Position numbers and translations under genes: made by a program. DNA of 40,499 nt from Alphaproteobacteria bacterium (GTDB lineage Bacteria; Pseudomonadota; Alphaproteobacteria; UBA2966): the NCBI GenBank assembly GCA_018654745.1, contig JABILA010000047.1:1-40499 (forward strand), in the 5' to 3' direction. The notes beneath the pieces were generated by a model, which saw only the letters and a program-made list of their open reading frames with translations, searched no databases and was not told the DNA's origin. Of the stretch, positions 16,591-24,709 are shown one piece after another (position 1 is the stretch's first letter; every line of letters starts with the position of its first letter).

Positions 16591-17349
16591 TCAGGTATTT
16601 ACCGACCCACCATCCACGGCAATCGTCTGGCCAGTGACAAAATCACTGGCTGGGCTGGCAAGAAAAACAAGAGCCCCCAGAAGATCATCCGGTGTGGCTG
16701 TGCGCGGAATGGCGCGACTGGCGAGGACCCGGTCGGTGAAGCCCAGATGCTGCGGGTTCTCCATAACCGATGGGCTTTCGATCAACCCTGGTGACAAGGT
16801 ATTCACGCATATACCATGGGCACCAACTTCGCGAGACAGGGCGCGCGTAAACGCGAGGATTGCGCCCTTGGACGTCACATAGGCCAGCATGTTTGGCATG
16901 CCTTTGTTGGCAGTGCCTGACCCGATATTGATGATCTTGCCATAATTCGCGGTTTGCATATGTGGCGTAATATGTTTCGCCATTAGAAACGGTCCGCGCA
17001 CATTCACTGCCATGACCTGGTCCCACAGATCAGTGGCGTAGTCGGTGTGAGGCTGCACAGGCAATGTGGCAAACATGGCGGCGTTATTAACCAGGATATC
17101 AATTCGACCAAATTTCTGCATAACCTGGTCGACAAAGACAGATACCTGGCTTTCATCGCTGACGTCGACTGTCCCGGCCATGGCCTGAACCCCGAATTCA
17201 CTTTCTATATCCGCCGCGGCATCACTGCCATCGGCTATATCGGCAATCGCGATCGAAGCCCCTTCGCGGGCCAGGGTGCGGGCGAAGGCCTTGCCCATGC
17301 TGATAGCACCACCTGTCACAATCGCAACGCGTCCGTCCAGTTGTCCCAA
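16591..17349 (-). CDS. SDR-family oxidoreductase
   Basis: The 252-aa classical SDR has TGGAISMG (12-19), an Asp at residue 37 after the second strand (suggesting NAD+ rather than NADP+), NNA (88-90), Asn116, and Ser144-Tyr157-Lys161, ending FVTGQTIAVDGG. The start is a TTG at 17349 with AGGGGG seven to eight bases upstream and the MGQLDGRVAIVTGG frame beginning at once. It is separate from its neighbours: 129 bp after the RTX gene and 117 bp before LysE. Substrate unknown; the fold covers sugar, keto-acyl and alcohol substrates. Confidence 0.9.
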   Translation of the reverse strand: MGQLDGRVAIVTGGAISMGKAFARTLAREGASIAIADIADGSDAAADIESEFGVQAMAGTVDVSDESQVSVFVDQVMQKFGRIDILVNNAAMFATLPVQPHTDYATDLWDQVMAVNVRGPFLMAKHITPHMQTANYGKIINIGSGTANKGMPNMLAYVTSKGAILAFTRALSREVGAHGICVNTLSPGLIESPSVMENPQHLGFTDRVLASRAIPRTATPDDLLGALVFLASPASDFVTGQTIAVDGGSVNT

Positions 17350-17402
17350 TTTGATTCCCCCTTATATGCCGTAGATATCCGTTTCAGGATCATAACAATA
17401 CC

Positions 17403-17438
17403 CGTTACATGAAACGTGAGACACCCACATTACATGTG
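17403..17438. promoter_or_regulatory. Two short dyads upstream of the SDR gene
   Basis: CGTT...AACG (17403-17416) and CACAT-TAC-ATGTG (17426-17438) lie 55-90 bp upstream of the SDR TTG start. They could be operator sites or the tail of the RTX transcript; neither has a terminator U-tract. Confidence 0.25.
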
Positions 17439-17478
17439 AACTTCGCGGCTGGTAATTGTCGCTGATTACAGACCACCG

Positions 17479-20193
17479 CTACTCAATCATCAGAATATCA
17501 CTCAGATCAAGATCGCCATTCTCGATATTTGCCACCAGCGTATATCCCTCCCCTGTGCCTGAGAGGTCATAAAAGAGATTTTCGGTTGACTGATCGAATA
17601 CGAAAGCCGCGGAAGTTTCCGGGGAAGCGGGATCAAAGTCCGCGACGCTATCAAAGTCGGCGGCATCAAGCTCACCGGTCTCCTGGTCGTAATTTGCCTC
17701 AAATGCGTTGGCGTCGAAACTCAGACGATCGCTACCGCTTTTAAAATCGGTAATGGTGTCGTTAAGATCATCCAGCGAATCGTAATGAAAGATATCTCTG
17801 CCCTTGCCGCCGGTCAGGATATCATTGCCAGCACCGCCGATCAGCGTGTCGTCCCGTGCGCCGCCGCTCAGTTCATCGTCTCCGCTGCCGCCGTACAGCA
17901 TGTCGGCTCCGGAATCTCCGCTCAACACATCATCGCCCGAGCCACCATAAAGTTGATCTGCGCCGCTTCCGCCCGTGATCACATCAGCCCCTGCCTCACC
18001 GTAAGCCGTATCGTCACCCGTACCGGTGAGCACCGTGTCTGAACCTCCGCCGGCATAGATAACGTCATCGCCCCGGCCCGTATCGATAATGTCGTCACCA
18101 CCCAGACCACGCACGACATCACCATCATTCGTCCCTATCAGGGTGTCCGCACCCTCGGTGCCGACGATTTCGTTGGGTTCGACCGTAACCTCAAGCACGG
18201 CGGAGGTGGATGCTGTATCATTGCTGTCGGTTTCGAGCGACATCACGTTTACCGACAGGGCGAAATCGCTGTCGTCGCCTTCGGGTGCGGTGATCGTCAA
18301 TGTTTCCAGGTTCCAGTTACTGACGTCCACGGTATCGTTACCAGCGGAACCGGTGAATTTGCGTCCACCGGATTTCAGCACAGCACCTTCGGGGATGCCA
18401 CTGATCATGACTTCCAGCGTCTCCGTTGGATCAAGTAAATCGGCCGATACGTCAAGTGGGATTTCGGTTCCTTCAAGCCCCTCAGCATCGCTGACACGCA
18501 CGACAGGAACGTCGGCGACGCCACTGATGGCAACCCGGAAATTACGCGACGTGGCGGCGGAAGTGCCTTCCTCCATGGCGGTGACTGTGACACTAAGCCG
18601 AATGTCACTGCTGTCATTTTCGGCAGGCGTGAGCGTTATGCCTTCAAGGTGATCAACGGTCAGCGCCCACTCACCGCCACCAAGATCCTGACCTGACGAA
18701 AGGACAGCACCTTCGGGCACGCCGCCAATCCGCACCAGCAGGATTTCCCCTTCGGAATCGGCCAACGCCGCCGAGATATCGAGACCAATGGCCGTGTCTT
18801 CGAAGCCCTCTACATCCGAAACCACGACGATTGGTTTATCTGCAACACCGCTGACCGTTACAACAAATTGCTCGGTTACGGTCGCGCTGGTGCCTTCTTC
18901 GGTCGAGGTTACGGTCAGGCCAAGTTCCATGTCGGTGCTGTCGTCGGGCGCAGGCCTCAGGCTCAGACCGGCGAGTTGATCGGGGGGCAGCGACCAGACG
19001 CCAGCACCCAGATATTCTCCTGTGGACAGGATTGCGCCGTCGGGCACGCCCGTTACCTGCACCGTCAAAACTTCACCGACGCTATCGGCCAGAACAGCCG
19101 AAATGTCTAAAGGGATCATCTTGTCCTCTAGCCCGGCGACATCGACAGCTGTCACCACTGGCATGTCGGCGACGCCGTCAACGGTGACCTCGAAACCAGC
19201 CTGGCTCGACATTGTTTCACCTGACTGTGGATTGGTAGCGATCGCTGTTACCGTCAGGACAAAATCGGCTGAGTCATCAGCAGGTGGTGTGATCGTCAAC
19301 CCCTGCAGTTCGTCCGCACTCATACGCCAGTTGCCGCCGCCTTCATCGGTCCCCGCCGACAGTGATCCACCCGCAGGCACACCGGTAATCAGTACGTCAA
19401 GAACGCGCTGGTCGGCGGGGTCGGTAAAGGTGGCCTCCAGTTCAAGGTTGATTGCCGTATCCTCTCCACCCGATGCTGCCGCTACGGTTACGACAGGAGG
19501 AACGGGTTCAGGTTCAGGCTCGGGCTCGGGTTCAGGCTTTGGTTGCGGCACGGGTTGAGGCTCTGGTTGCGGTTCAGGATCAGGTTCGACGACGGATGGG
19601 TCGTAAACTGGTGCATCCGTCGAGGGTTGAGGGGTCGAGGGCTGAGGTGAAAATTCCTCCCGACGCTCGCTCGCTTCCGGTTGTGGCGGTGCCATTGCAG
19701 AAGTGAGCGTCCAGGTTTCGAAATCTTCCCCTTCAATTGTACCGGTTACATCTTGCGACATGTCCGCAAGAGGACTGGTCAAATCCCTGTCGAGGTCTGC
19801 TGGAAGTTCGTCGGCCTCGGCAATTTCATTATCATCAGGAATGTTTCCCTCGAACGCGCCTTCTTCTTCCGCCGCAGTCACGATGCCCTGGGTGTCAGGG
19901 GGGCCTGTCTTTCCGGTTTCGTCGAGTTCGGGAATAATAATCTCTCCGGAAATCGTGCGCAGTTCAGGCGGCGTCTCGCCTGTGAAATACCCGTCAATCA
20001 TGAGAATTTCGCCGCTCGACGAAACAATCATCAGGTCGTCACCGACTTGCATGAAAACGGTATCGGCGTGGGCCACCCATTCCGGCAGGCTGGATAATTT
20101 GTCCCGCGAAATATAGTTGAAACCGCTATCGCTCTGTACGGCGTTATCTGACCGTGGTGTCGCGCCGGTTCGGGGTTGGGCAGGTTTAGCCAC
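17479..20193 (-). CDS. RTX-type secreted protein with four Ig/cadherin-like repeats
   Basis: The product is 904 aa from the preferred GTG 20193, which has GGAG eight bases upstream; an ATG at 20268 gives 929 aa. Numbering here follows the 929-aa form. An N-terminal region ends in DGYFTGETPPELRTISGEI (92-110). Next come an acidic stretch, a Pro-Glu-Gln linker (about 228-258) and four repeats of about 107 aa (259-366, 369-476, 479-586, 588-697) recurring on GVADxPVV, EDTAI and GVPEGAVLS. About a dozen RTX nonapeptides of the GGxGDDxL type (700-828) bind Ca2+. The last 100 residues are acidic and Cys-free, as in type I secretion signals. It is probably an adhesin or matrix protein; no secretion genes lie in the window. 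Confidence 0.88.
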   Translation of the reverse strand: MAKPAQPRTGATPRSDNAVQSDSGFNYISRDKLSSLPEWVAHADTVFMQVGDDLMIVSSSGEILMIDGYFTGETPPELRTISGEIIIPELDETGKTGPPDTQGIVTAAEEEGAFEGNIPDDNEIAEADELPADLDRDLTSPLADMSQDVTGTIEGEDFETWTLTSAMAPPQPEASERREEFSPQPSTPQPSTDAPVYDPSVVEPDPEPQPEPQPVPQPKPEPEPEPEPEPVPPVVTVAAASGGEDTAINLELEATFTDPADQRVLDVLITGVPAGGSLSAGTDEGGGNWRMSADELQGLTITPPADDSADFVLTVTAIATNPQSGETMSSQAGFEVTVDGVADMPVVTAVDVAGLEDKMIPLDISAVLADSVGEVLTVQVTGVPDGAILSTGEYLGAGVWSLPPDQLAGLSLRPAPDDSTDMELGLTVTSTEEGTSATVTEQFVVTVSGVADKPIVVVSDVEGFEDTAIGLDISAALADSEGEILLVRIGGVPEGAVLSSGQDLGGGEWALTVDHLEGITLTPAENDSSDIRLSVTVTAMEEGTSAATSRNFRVAISGVADVPVVRVSDAEGLEGTEIPLDVSADLLDPTETLEVMISGIPEGAVLKSGGRKFTGSAGNDTVDVSNWNLETLTITAPEGDDSDFALSVNVMSLETDSNDTASTSAVLEVTVEPNEIVGTEGADTLIGTNDGDVVRGLGGDDIIDTGRGDDVIYAGGGSDTVLTGTGDDTAYGEAGADVITGGSGADQLYGGSGDDVLSGDSGADMLYGGSGDDELSGGARDDTLIGGAGNDILTGGKGRDIFHYDSLDDLNDTITDFKSGSDRLSFDANAFEANYDQETGELDAADFDSVADFDPASPETSAAFVFDQSTENLFYDLSGTGEGYTLVANIENGDLDLSDILMIE

Positions 20194-20394
20194 TTTGCTC
20201 ACTCCAACATCATTAGCAGGAGATATACCTGTATATAGGTATGCTGGATGATGAGGCAACGCGTCCATTCGCCACAGTCTATTATGGAGCAGGTGAAAGG
20301 AACCGTAGCTGCACCGGAATGTCCATTTTTGTTTGAAGTTATTTACCAGAATATTATTGCCTAATATCGCGCGGCGATTTAGTTAAGGTTTGTT
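20194..20394. promoter_or_regulatory. Divergent promoter region with an 18-bp dyad
   Basis: The region between the RTX gene and the SulP gene holds a perfect inverted repeat, ATACCT-GTATAT-AGGTAT, at 20225-20242. It lies 32-49 bp upstream of the preferred RTX GTG start. The geometry resembles a dimeric repressor or LuxR-type site, but the core differs from a lux box. If the RTX gene began at 20268 the dyad would be coding, which is a further argument for 20193. Confidence 0.45.
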
Positions 20395-22170
20395 TTGAAA
20401 AACTATCTCAATCAAATCCTCAGCGTGCGGCCAGGCGTAATTGACTGGTTGCCTGGGTATCGGCGCAAATTCCTGCCAGGCGATATCATCGCCGGTGGCA
20501 TCGTCGCCATTATGCTGGTTCCACAGAGCATGGCTTATGCGTTATTGGCTGGGCTGCCCCCGCAGGTCGGGCTATACGCCAGTATCTTGCCAGTAATCCT
20601 TTATGGCCTGCTGGGTTCCAGTCGTGCTTTGGCGGTCGGGCCGGTGGCCATTGTCTCGCTGATGGTTGCCAGCTCCCTTGGCGATCTGGCTGAATATGGC
20701 AGCGAACACTTCATGGCGCTGGCCCTGGCGCTGGCCCTGATCAGTGGCCTGATGCTGTTGATATTGGGCGTGCTGCGCCTGGGCTCGCTCATCAACTTCC
20801 TCAGCCATCCCGTAATTTCCGGCTTCACCAGTGCCGCCGCCCTGATTATTGCCTTCAGCCAGCTAAAGCATTTGCTGGGCGTCAACATCCCGCGCAGCCA
20901 TCTGATCACGGATACGCTGGGTACGGCGTGGACCAGAATGGATCAGATCAATCCCTATACCCTGTTTGTTGCTTTCGTCTCCATCGCCATCTTGCTCTAC
21001 AGCAAGGGCCCGATGGCGCGGCAATTGTTGAAACTCGGCGTGCCACAATCCGTTGTTGCACCAATTTCTCGCACCGGGCCATTGTTCGCCGTAATTTTCG
21101 GCACCGTGATGGTTTGGCAAGGCAATTTGGGTGTAACGCAAGGGGTCAACATCGTTGGCCAGATACCGGCGGGATTGCCAGGGTTTTCGGCACCACCATT
21201 GGATACTGCAATCTGGTGGGAATTACTGCCTGCCGCCGCCCTGATTTCCTTTGTTGGTTTTTTGGAGAGTGCCTCCGTGGCCAAATCCCTGGCCCGCAAG
21301 CGTCGTCAGAAAATTGACCCCAACCAGGAACTCATTGGCCTGGGCGCAGCCAATATAGGGGCGGCCTTCACCGGCGGTTATCCCGTGACGGGCGGTTTCA
21401 GCCGATCGGTCGTCAATTTTACTGCCGGAGCCAATACGCCACTGGCTTCTTTGATAACAGCAGGTCTGGTGGCGCTAACGGTGATTTCCCTGACACCGCT
21501 GTTTTATCATCTGCCCAAGGCGGTGCTGGCGGCCATCATCATGGTCGCTGTTTTCACCCTGGTGGATATAAAAAGCTTTCTTCAGGCCTGGCGCTACAGC
21601 CGCGGAGACGCTGCATCGCAGCTGGCGACTTTCTTCGCCGTATTGGTGCTTGGCATTGAAGTCGGCATCGTCTTCGGTATCATCTTGTCACTACTGGTTT
21701 ATCTCTGGCGTACCAGTCGTCCCCATATTGCCGTCGTCGGTCGCGTGCCGGGCACGGAACATTACCGGAATATCCACCGCCACCGTGTTGAAACCCAAAC
21801 CAACATTCTGGCCCTGCGCCCGGACGAAAACCTCTATTTCGCCAACGCCGTATTTTTGGAGGAGTACATTCTGAACGAGGTTTCCGAGCACCCGGAAATC
21901 AACCAGGTTCTGCTGATCTGCAATGCCATCAGCTTTATCGATACCAGCGCCCTGGAAAGTCTGGAAAGCTTGATTGTGGATTTACGGGAAGTCGGCGTGC
22001 AAGTGCATCTGGCTGAAGTCAAAGGACCGGTGATGGATCGTCTGGGTCGTTCCAACTTGCTGGATGACCTGACGCCGGGAAAGATTTTTCTCAGCACCCA
22101 TGAGGCCTTTGAGGCTCTTCGCGCGCTTAACAAGTCAGATTCGCGCTCAGGGCCGGAATATATGATCTGA
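20395..22170 (+). CDS. SulP-family anion transporter with STAS domain
   Basis: The 591-aa inner-membrane protein has 12-14 hydrophobic segments (about 25-435) and the SulP signature region AGLPPQVGLYASILPV followed by GSSRALAVGPVAIVSLM. A cytoplasmic STAS domain occupies about 450-565, with DTS (516-518) at the usual phosphorylatable loop. Family members carry sulfate, bicarbonate or dicarboxylates by proton or sodium coupling; the sequence alone does not choose between them. The start is TTG 20395 with TTAAGG six bases upstream; the next in-frame ATG lies inside the first transmembrane segment, so TTG is right. No carbonic anhydrase or sulfate assimilation gene is adjacent. Confidence 0.92.
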   Translation: MKNYLNQILSVRPGVIDWLPGYRRKFLPGDIIAGGIVAIMLVPQSMAYALLAGLPPQVGLYASILPVILYGLLGSSRALAVGPVAIVSLMVASSLGDLAEYGSEHFMALALALALISGLMLLILGVLRLGSLINFLSHPVISGFTSAAALIIAFSQLKHLLGVNIPRSHLITDTLGTAWTRMDQINPYTLFVAFVSIAILLYSKGPMARQLLKLGVPQSVVAPISRTGPLFAVIFGTVMVWQGNLGVTQGVNIVGQIPAGLPGFSAPPLDTAIWWELLPAAALISFVGFLESASVAKSLARKRRQKIDPNQELIGLGAANIGAAFTGGYPVTGGFSRSVVNFTAGANTPLASLITAGLVALTVISLTPLFYHLPKAVLAAIIMVAVFTLVDIKSFLQAWRYSRGDAASQLATFFAVLVLGIEVGIVFGIILSLLVYLWRTSRPHIAVVGRVPGTEHYRNIHRHRVETQTNILALRPDENLYFANAVFLEEYILNEVSEHPEINQVLLICNAISFIDTSALESLESLIVDLREVGVQVHLAEVKGPVMDRLGRSNLLDDLTPGKIFLSTHEAFEALRALNKSDSRSGPEYMI

Positions 22171-22188
22171 TCTTCCAACTGCGGAAGA
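22171..22188 (+). terminator. Weak hairpin directly after SulP stop
   Basis: TCTTCC-AACTGC-GGAAGA starts at the first base after the SulP stop codon. The 6-bp stem is perfect but no T-run follows, so termination here is doubtful. Confidence 0.25.
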
Positions 22189-22268
22189 AACGGCCAACAA
22201 TATGCAGGGTCGGCGGGAATGCAGTGCTGCTCGCCTGAAATCAGGTTTCAACGAGGGAACATCGCAAT

Positions 22269-23078
22269 ATGTCCAGTCAAAAAATAGGGTTCATTGGCCT
22301 TGGTGATATGGGACTTCCGATGGCAACCCGATTACTCAATCATCAATGGCCCGTAACGAGTTGCGTCAACAAAAGTCGCGTGGCGATTAATGAACTTCTG
22401 GAACTGGGGATATCAGAAGTTGCTACGCCATCTGATGTCGGCGCCGCCTCTGATATTGTCATAACTATGGTGCGCGATGCCCGCCAGACGGAGCAAGTTG
22501 TTTCCGGGCCTGACGGCGTGCTCGCCGGGATGAGAGAAGGGGCCGTCCTGATCATCATGAGTACTCTCAGCCCCGGGGACTGTCGGGAAATTGCCACCAG
22601 GGCTGCCAGACAAGGTGTTTCTGTTTTGGATTCGCCGGTGAGCGGCCTGCCGCAACGAGCCAAGCAAGGAACATTGGCTCTTATGGTGGGTGGGGATGCG
22701 GAAACCCTTGAGCATTGCAGAGAGGTCCTGGAGACTATGGGAAAGATCTTCCCCTGTGGCGGCGTTGGCACTGGCACTGTGGCCAAGTTAGCCAACAATG
22801 CCGTTTTGATGGGAACCATGACGCTTCTGGTTGAGGCACGCGAATTCGCCAGCAGCCATGACATGCCACCCGAAAATCTTATGGAGATATTTGCCAACTC
22901 AACGGCTAACAGCTTTCCGGTTCAGAACTGGGATGCGCTTGAGGCGAACTGGGATCACTACATCGCGCTCTTGATCAAGGACGTGGGTCTTTGCCTTGAG
23001 GCCGCCGGACACAAAGAGATCAGCATGCCCTTGACCGACGCCACAATTCGATACCGGGCCAATCAAACACCCGGGTAG
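22269..23078 (+). CDS. 3-Hydroxyisobutyrate dehydrogenase-like NAD(P) oxidoreductase
   Basis: The 269-aa beta-hydroxyacid dehydrogenase has the Rossmann motif GFIGLGDMGLPMA (7-19), the substrate loop DSPVSGLPQRA (121-131, normally DAPVSGG) and the catalytic KLANN (Lys173, Asn177) plus KD at 237-238. It oxidises small beta-hydroxyacids or reduces their semialdehydes (3-hydroxyisobutyrate, tartronate semialdehyde, glyoxylate). It is about 20 residues shorter than usual at the C-terminus. The DSPVSGLP loop, Leu for the second Gly, may alter specificity. GAGGGA lies about ten bases before the ATG. No pathway genes adjoin, so the substrate is open. Confidence 0.88.
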   Translation: MSSQKIGFIGLGDMGLPMATRLLNHQWPVTSCVNKSRVAINELLELGISEVATPSDVGAASDIVITMVRDARQTEQVVSGPDGVLAGMREGAVLIIMSTLSPGDCREIATRAARQGVSVLDSPVSGLPQRAKQGTLALMVGGDAETLEHCREVLETMGKIFPCGGVGTGTVAKLANNAVLMGTMTLLVEAREFASSHDMPPENLMEIFANSTANSFPVQNWDALEANWDHYIALLIKDVGLCLEAAGHKEISMPLTDATIRYRANQTPG

Positions 23079-23200
23079 CGGCGTCTGATCCAGCCACAAG
23101 TCACAAATTATCACCGCCTGCTTCCGCTTTTGGTAAATGGCGGACATCTCATGTGCTAAAACAAAGCGTCTGCTTTACCGCTGGAAACAAGGAAAATTGA

Positions 23201-23512
23201 ATGATCATCTGTCTAATCGAATTTGAAACACTTCCCGGCATGGAAAGCCAGCAACAAAAATGGTTGGCGGACCTGATGCCGGTTGTCGAAAAAATGCCTG
23301 GCTTTAAGGGGAAAGAAAGTTATGCACATGTCTCAGGGGATGGGCGTGTGAATACGGTATCTTTTTGGGAAGATGAAGATGCTCTCAAGGCCTGGACCCT
23401 GGAGCCGCGTCACCAGGAGGCCATGAAAGAAGGGCGGGAAAAAATATTTTCTCGCTATGAAATTCGCGTGTGTTCCGAGTTACGTCATTATGAACATAGA
23501 ATTGATCAATAA
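23201..23512 (+). CDS. ABM-family (antibiotic biosynthesis monooxygenase-like) small protein
   Basis: The 103-aa protein has the alpha/beta ferredoxin-like dimeric fold of the ABM superfamily: an opening strand MIICLIEFE, a helix with MESQQQKWLADLMPVVEKMPGF, then VNTVSFWEDEDALKAWTLEPRHQEAMKEG. The W-x4-A-x-x-W...H pattern is typical of heme-degrading or quinol monooxygenase-like members, but many are of unknown function. ATG 23201 has AAGGA seven bases upstream. It stands alone, 122 bp after the preceding gene and convergent with the next. Confidence 0.82.
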   Translation: MIICLIEFETLPGMESQQQKWLADLMPVVEKMPGFKGKESYAHVSGDGRVNTVSFWEDEDALKAWTLEPRHQEAMKEGREKIFSRYEIRVCSELRHYEHRIDQ

Positions 23513-23571
23513 CCTTGATCCGGTACACAACAGCAATGTCCGCGGTTCTTTGCAGATGAAAACAGCCGTAA

Positions 23572-23964
23572 TCAGTAGCCGTTTCTAACAGGTGCTGCCA
23601 GTTCGGTATCATCCTCGAGAAAAGACCAAAGCAATCTGGCAAAGACTTCAGGGACGATGACGGTATTGCGATTATCCATTTCCTGAAGTTTCTCACGCAG
23701 GGCCTGACGCACTGCCGGAACGCCAGTCAGGTCAAAAATAATATCGAGATGGTCACCAAGTGCTGCAATTTCGCTGGCGTCAGTAAAAACAGATACACCC
23801 TCATCGCCGAACCGTTTGGCGACCTCGGAGTTCGGATCTTGTTCTGCGACGGCAATTATTGAGATTGGCTTGTCACCTTCCTTGATGTGACTGGCTAAAC
23901 TCATAGCAAACTGTTGGCCGATCCGACCCAATCCCACCAATGCGACATTAATATTTTTTGACAT
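23572..23964 (-). CDS. Small Rossmann-fold NAD(P)-binding protein
   Basis: The 130-aa protein opens with NVALVGLGRIGQQFA, a GxGxxG dinucleotide-binding strand-turn-helix. It continues through an Asp/Glu-containing second strand (IIAVAEQDPNS) and LDIIFDLTGVPAVRQAL, as in the N-domain of Gfo/Idh/MocA or homoserine dehydrogenase-like enzymes. The usual 200-aa C-terminal catalytic domain is absent, and the protein ends NGY. The start ATG 23964 is secure, with GGAGGGG six bases upstream. It may be a redox or ligand sensor domain rather than an enzyme, or a member of a compact family I do not recognise. Confidence 0.75.
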   Translation of the reverse strand: MSKNINVALVGLGRIGQQFAMSLASHIKEGDKPISIIAVAEQDPNSEVAKRFGDEGVSVFTDASEIAALGDHLDIIFDLTGVPAVRQALREKLQEMDNRNTVIVPEVFARLLWSFLEDDTELAAPVRNGY

Positions 23965-24088
23965 TGACCCCTCCAGAGGCATTTTGTTCCCGACAGCATT
24001 ACCGCGACTTTTGCTGTACGAATCAAATCACGATCGTTTGACCGCTATAGTTCCCTGGCACACATTATTTCTAGTGAGGATGAAAGGT

Positions 24089-24685
24089 TTAGGCGATCGA
24101 ACGATGAACTGCGGTTTTGATACGGGGCAGGACGTCGTCCTCAAACCATGGGTTGCGTTTGAGCCAGCGATTGTTCCGCGGGCTGGGGTGCGGTGCGACA
24201 ATTCGGTCCGGCCAAAACTCTTCCCAATCCGCTATCGTTTCCGTCAAAGGCTCTTTGGTACGTTCCGGCAGGTGCCAGTCCCTGGCGTAACGACCAATAA
24301 TGATCGTCAAATCCAGGGCCGGTAACTGTTGCAGCAGTTCTTGTCGCCAGGTTTCAGCGCATCTCGGTGGTGGCGGCAAATCCCCGGACGAACCAGTGCC
24401 GGGATAGCAGAAGGCCATCGGCAGAATTGCAAAGCACTTTGGGTCGTAAAAAGTTTCGCGATCCACGCCCAGCCAATTCCGTAGCCGATCACCCGATGCG
24501 TCCTGGAACGGTACGCCAGACTCGTGGACACGAATACCTGGTGCCTGACCAGCGATCAGGATGCGCGCCCGCGGGTCGAATTGGAAAACCGGGCGTGGCC
24601 CCAGCGGTAGCTCCGGGCACAGCACACATTTCAGCACTCTCTTGATGAGCGCGGCCGATTTATGAGGAGGTGAGGAATTAGCCAC
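24089..24685 (-). CDS. Uracil-DNA glycosylase family protein, probable Fe-S type
   Basis: The 198-aa protein has the UDG-superfamily motif A GQAPG (46-50) followed by HESGVPFQDASGDRLRNWLG, and motif B HPSPRNNRW (166-174). Cys20, Cys23, Cys93 and Cys109 reproduce the CxxC...C-x15-C spacing that I recall for the 4Fe-4S ligands of family 4 enzymes. It should excise uracil or a related base from DNA. The start is GTG 24685 with AGGA about ten bases upstream; the nearby ATG is out of frame. It begins 24 nt after the sensor kinase stop on the same strand, so read-through from that transcript is likely, although no functional link is obvious. Confidence 0.85.
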   Translation of the reverse strand: MANSSPPHKSAALIKRVLKCVLCPELPLGPRPVFQFDPRARILIAGQAPGIRVHESGVPFQDASGDRLRNWLGVDRETFYDPKCFAILPMAFCYPGTGSSGDLPPPPRCAETWRQELLQQLPALDLTIIIGRYARDWHLPERTKEPLTETIADWEEFWPDRIVAPHPSPRNNRWLKRNPWFEDDVLPRIKTAVHRSIA

Positions 24686-24709
24686 GAGGCATTATCCTGT
24701 TTTGTATAT

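Noticed and set aside
17785..18130. Tandem short repeats considered as a CRISPR array or minisatellite
   Set aside because: They are the DNA of the RTX nonapeptide repeats, in frame and degenerate at third positions, without unique spacers.
18089..19558. Serine/threonine-rich plus-strand frames opposite the RTX gene
   Set aside because: Their repetitiveness mirrors the repeats and proline-rich linker of the minus-strand RTX protein.
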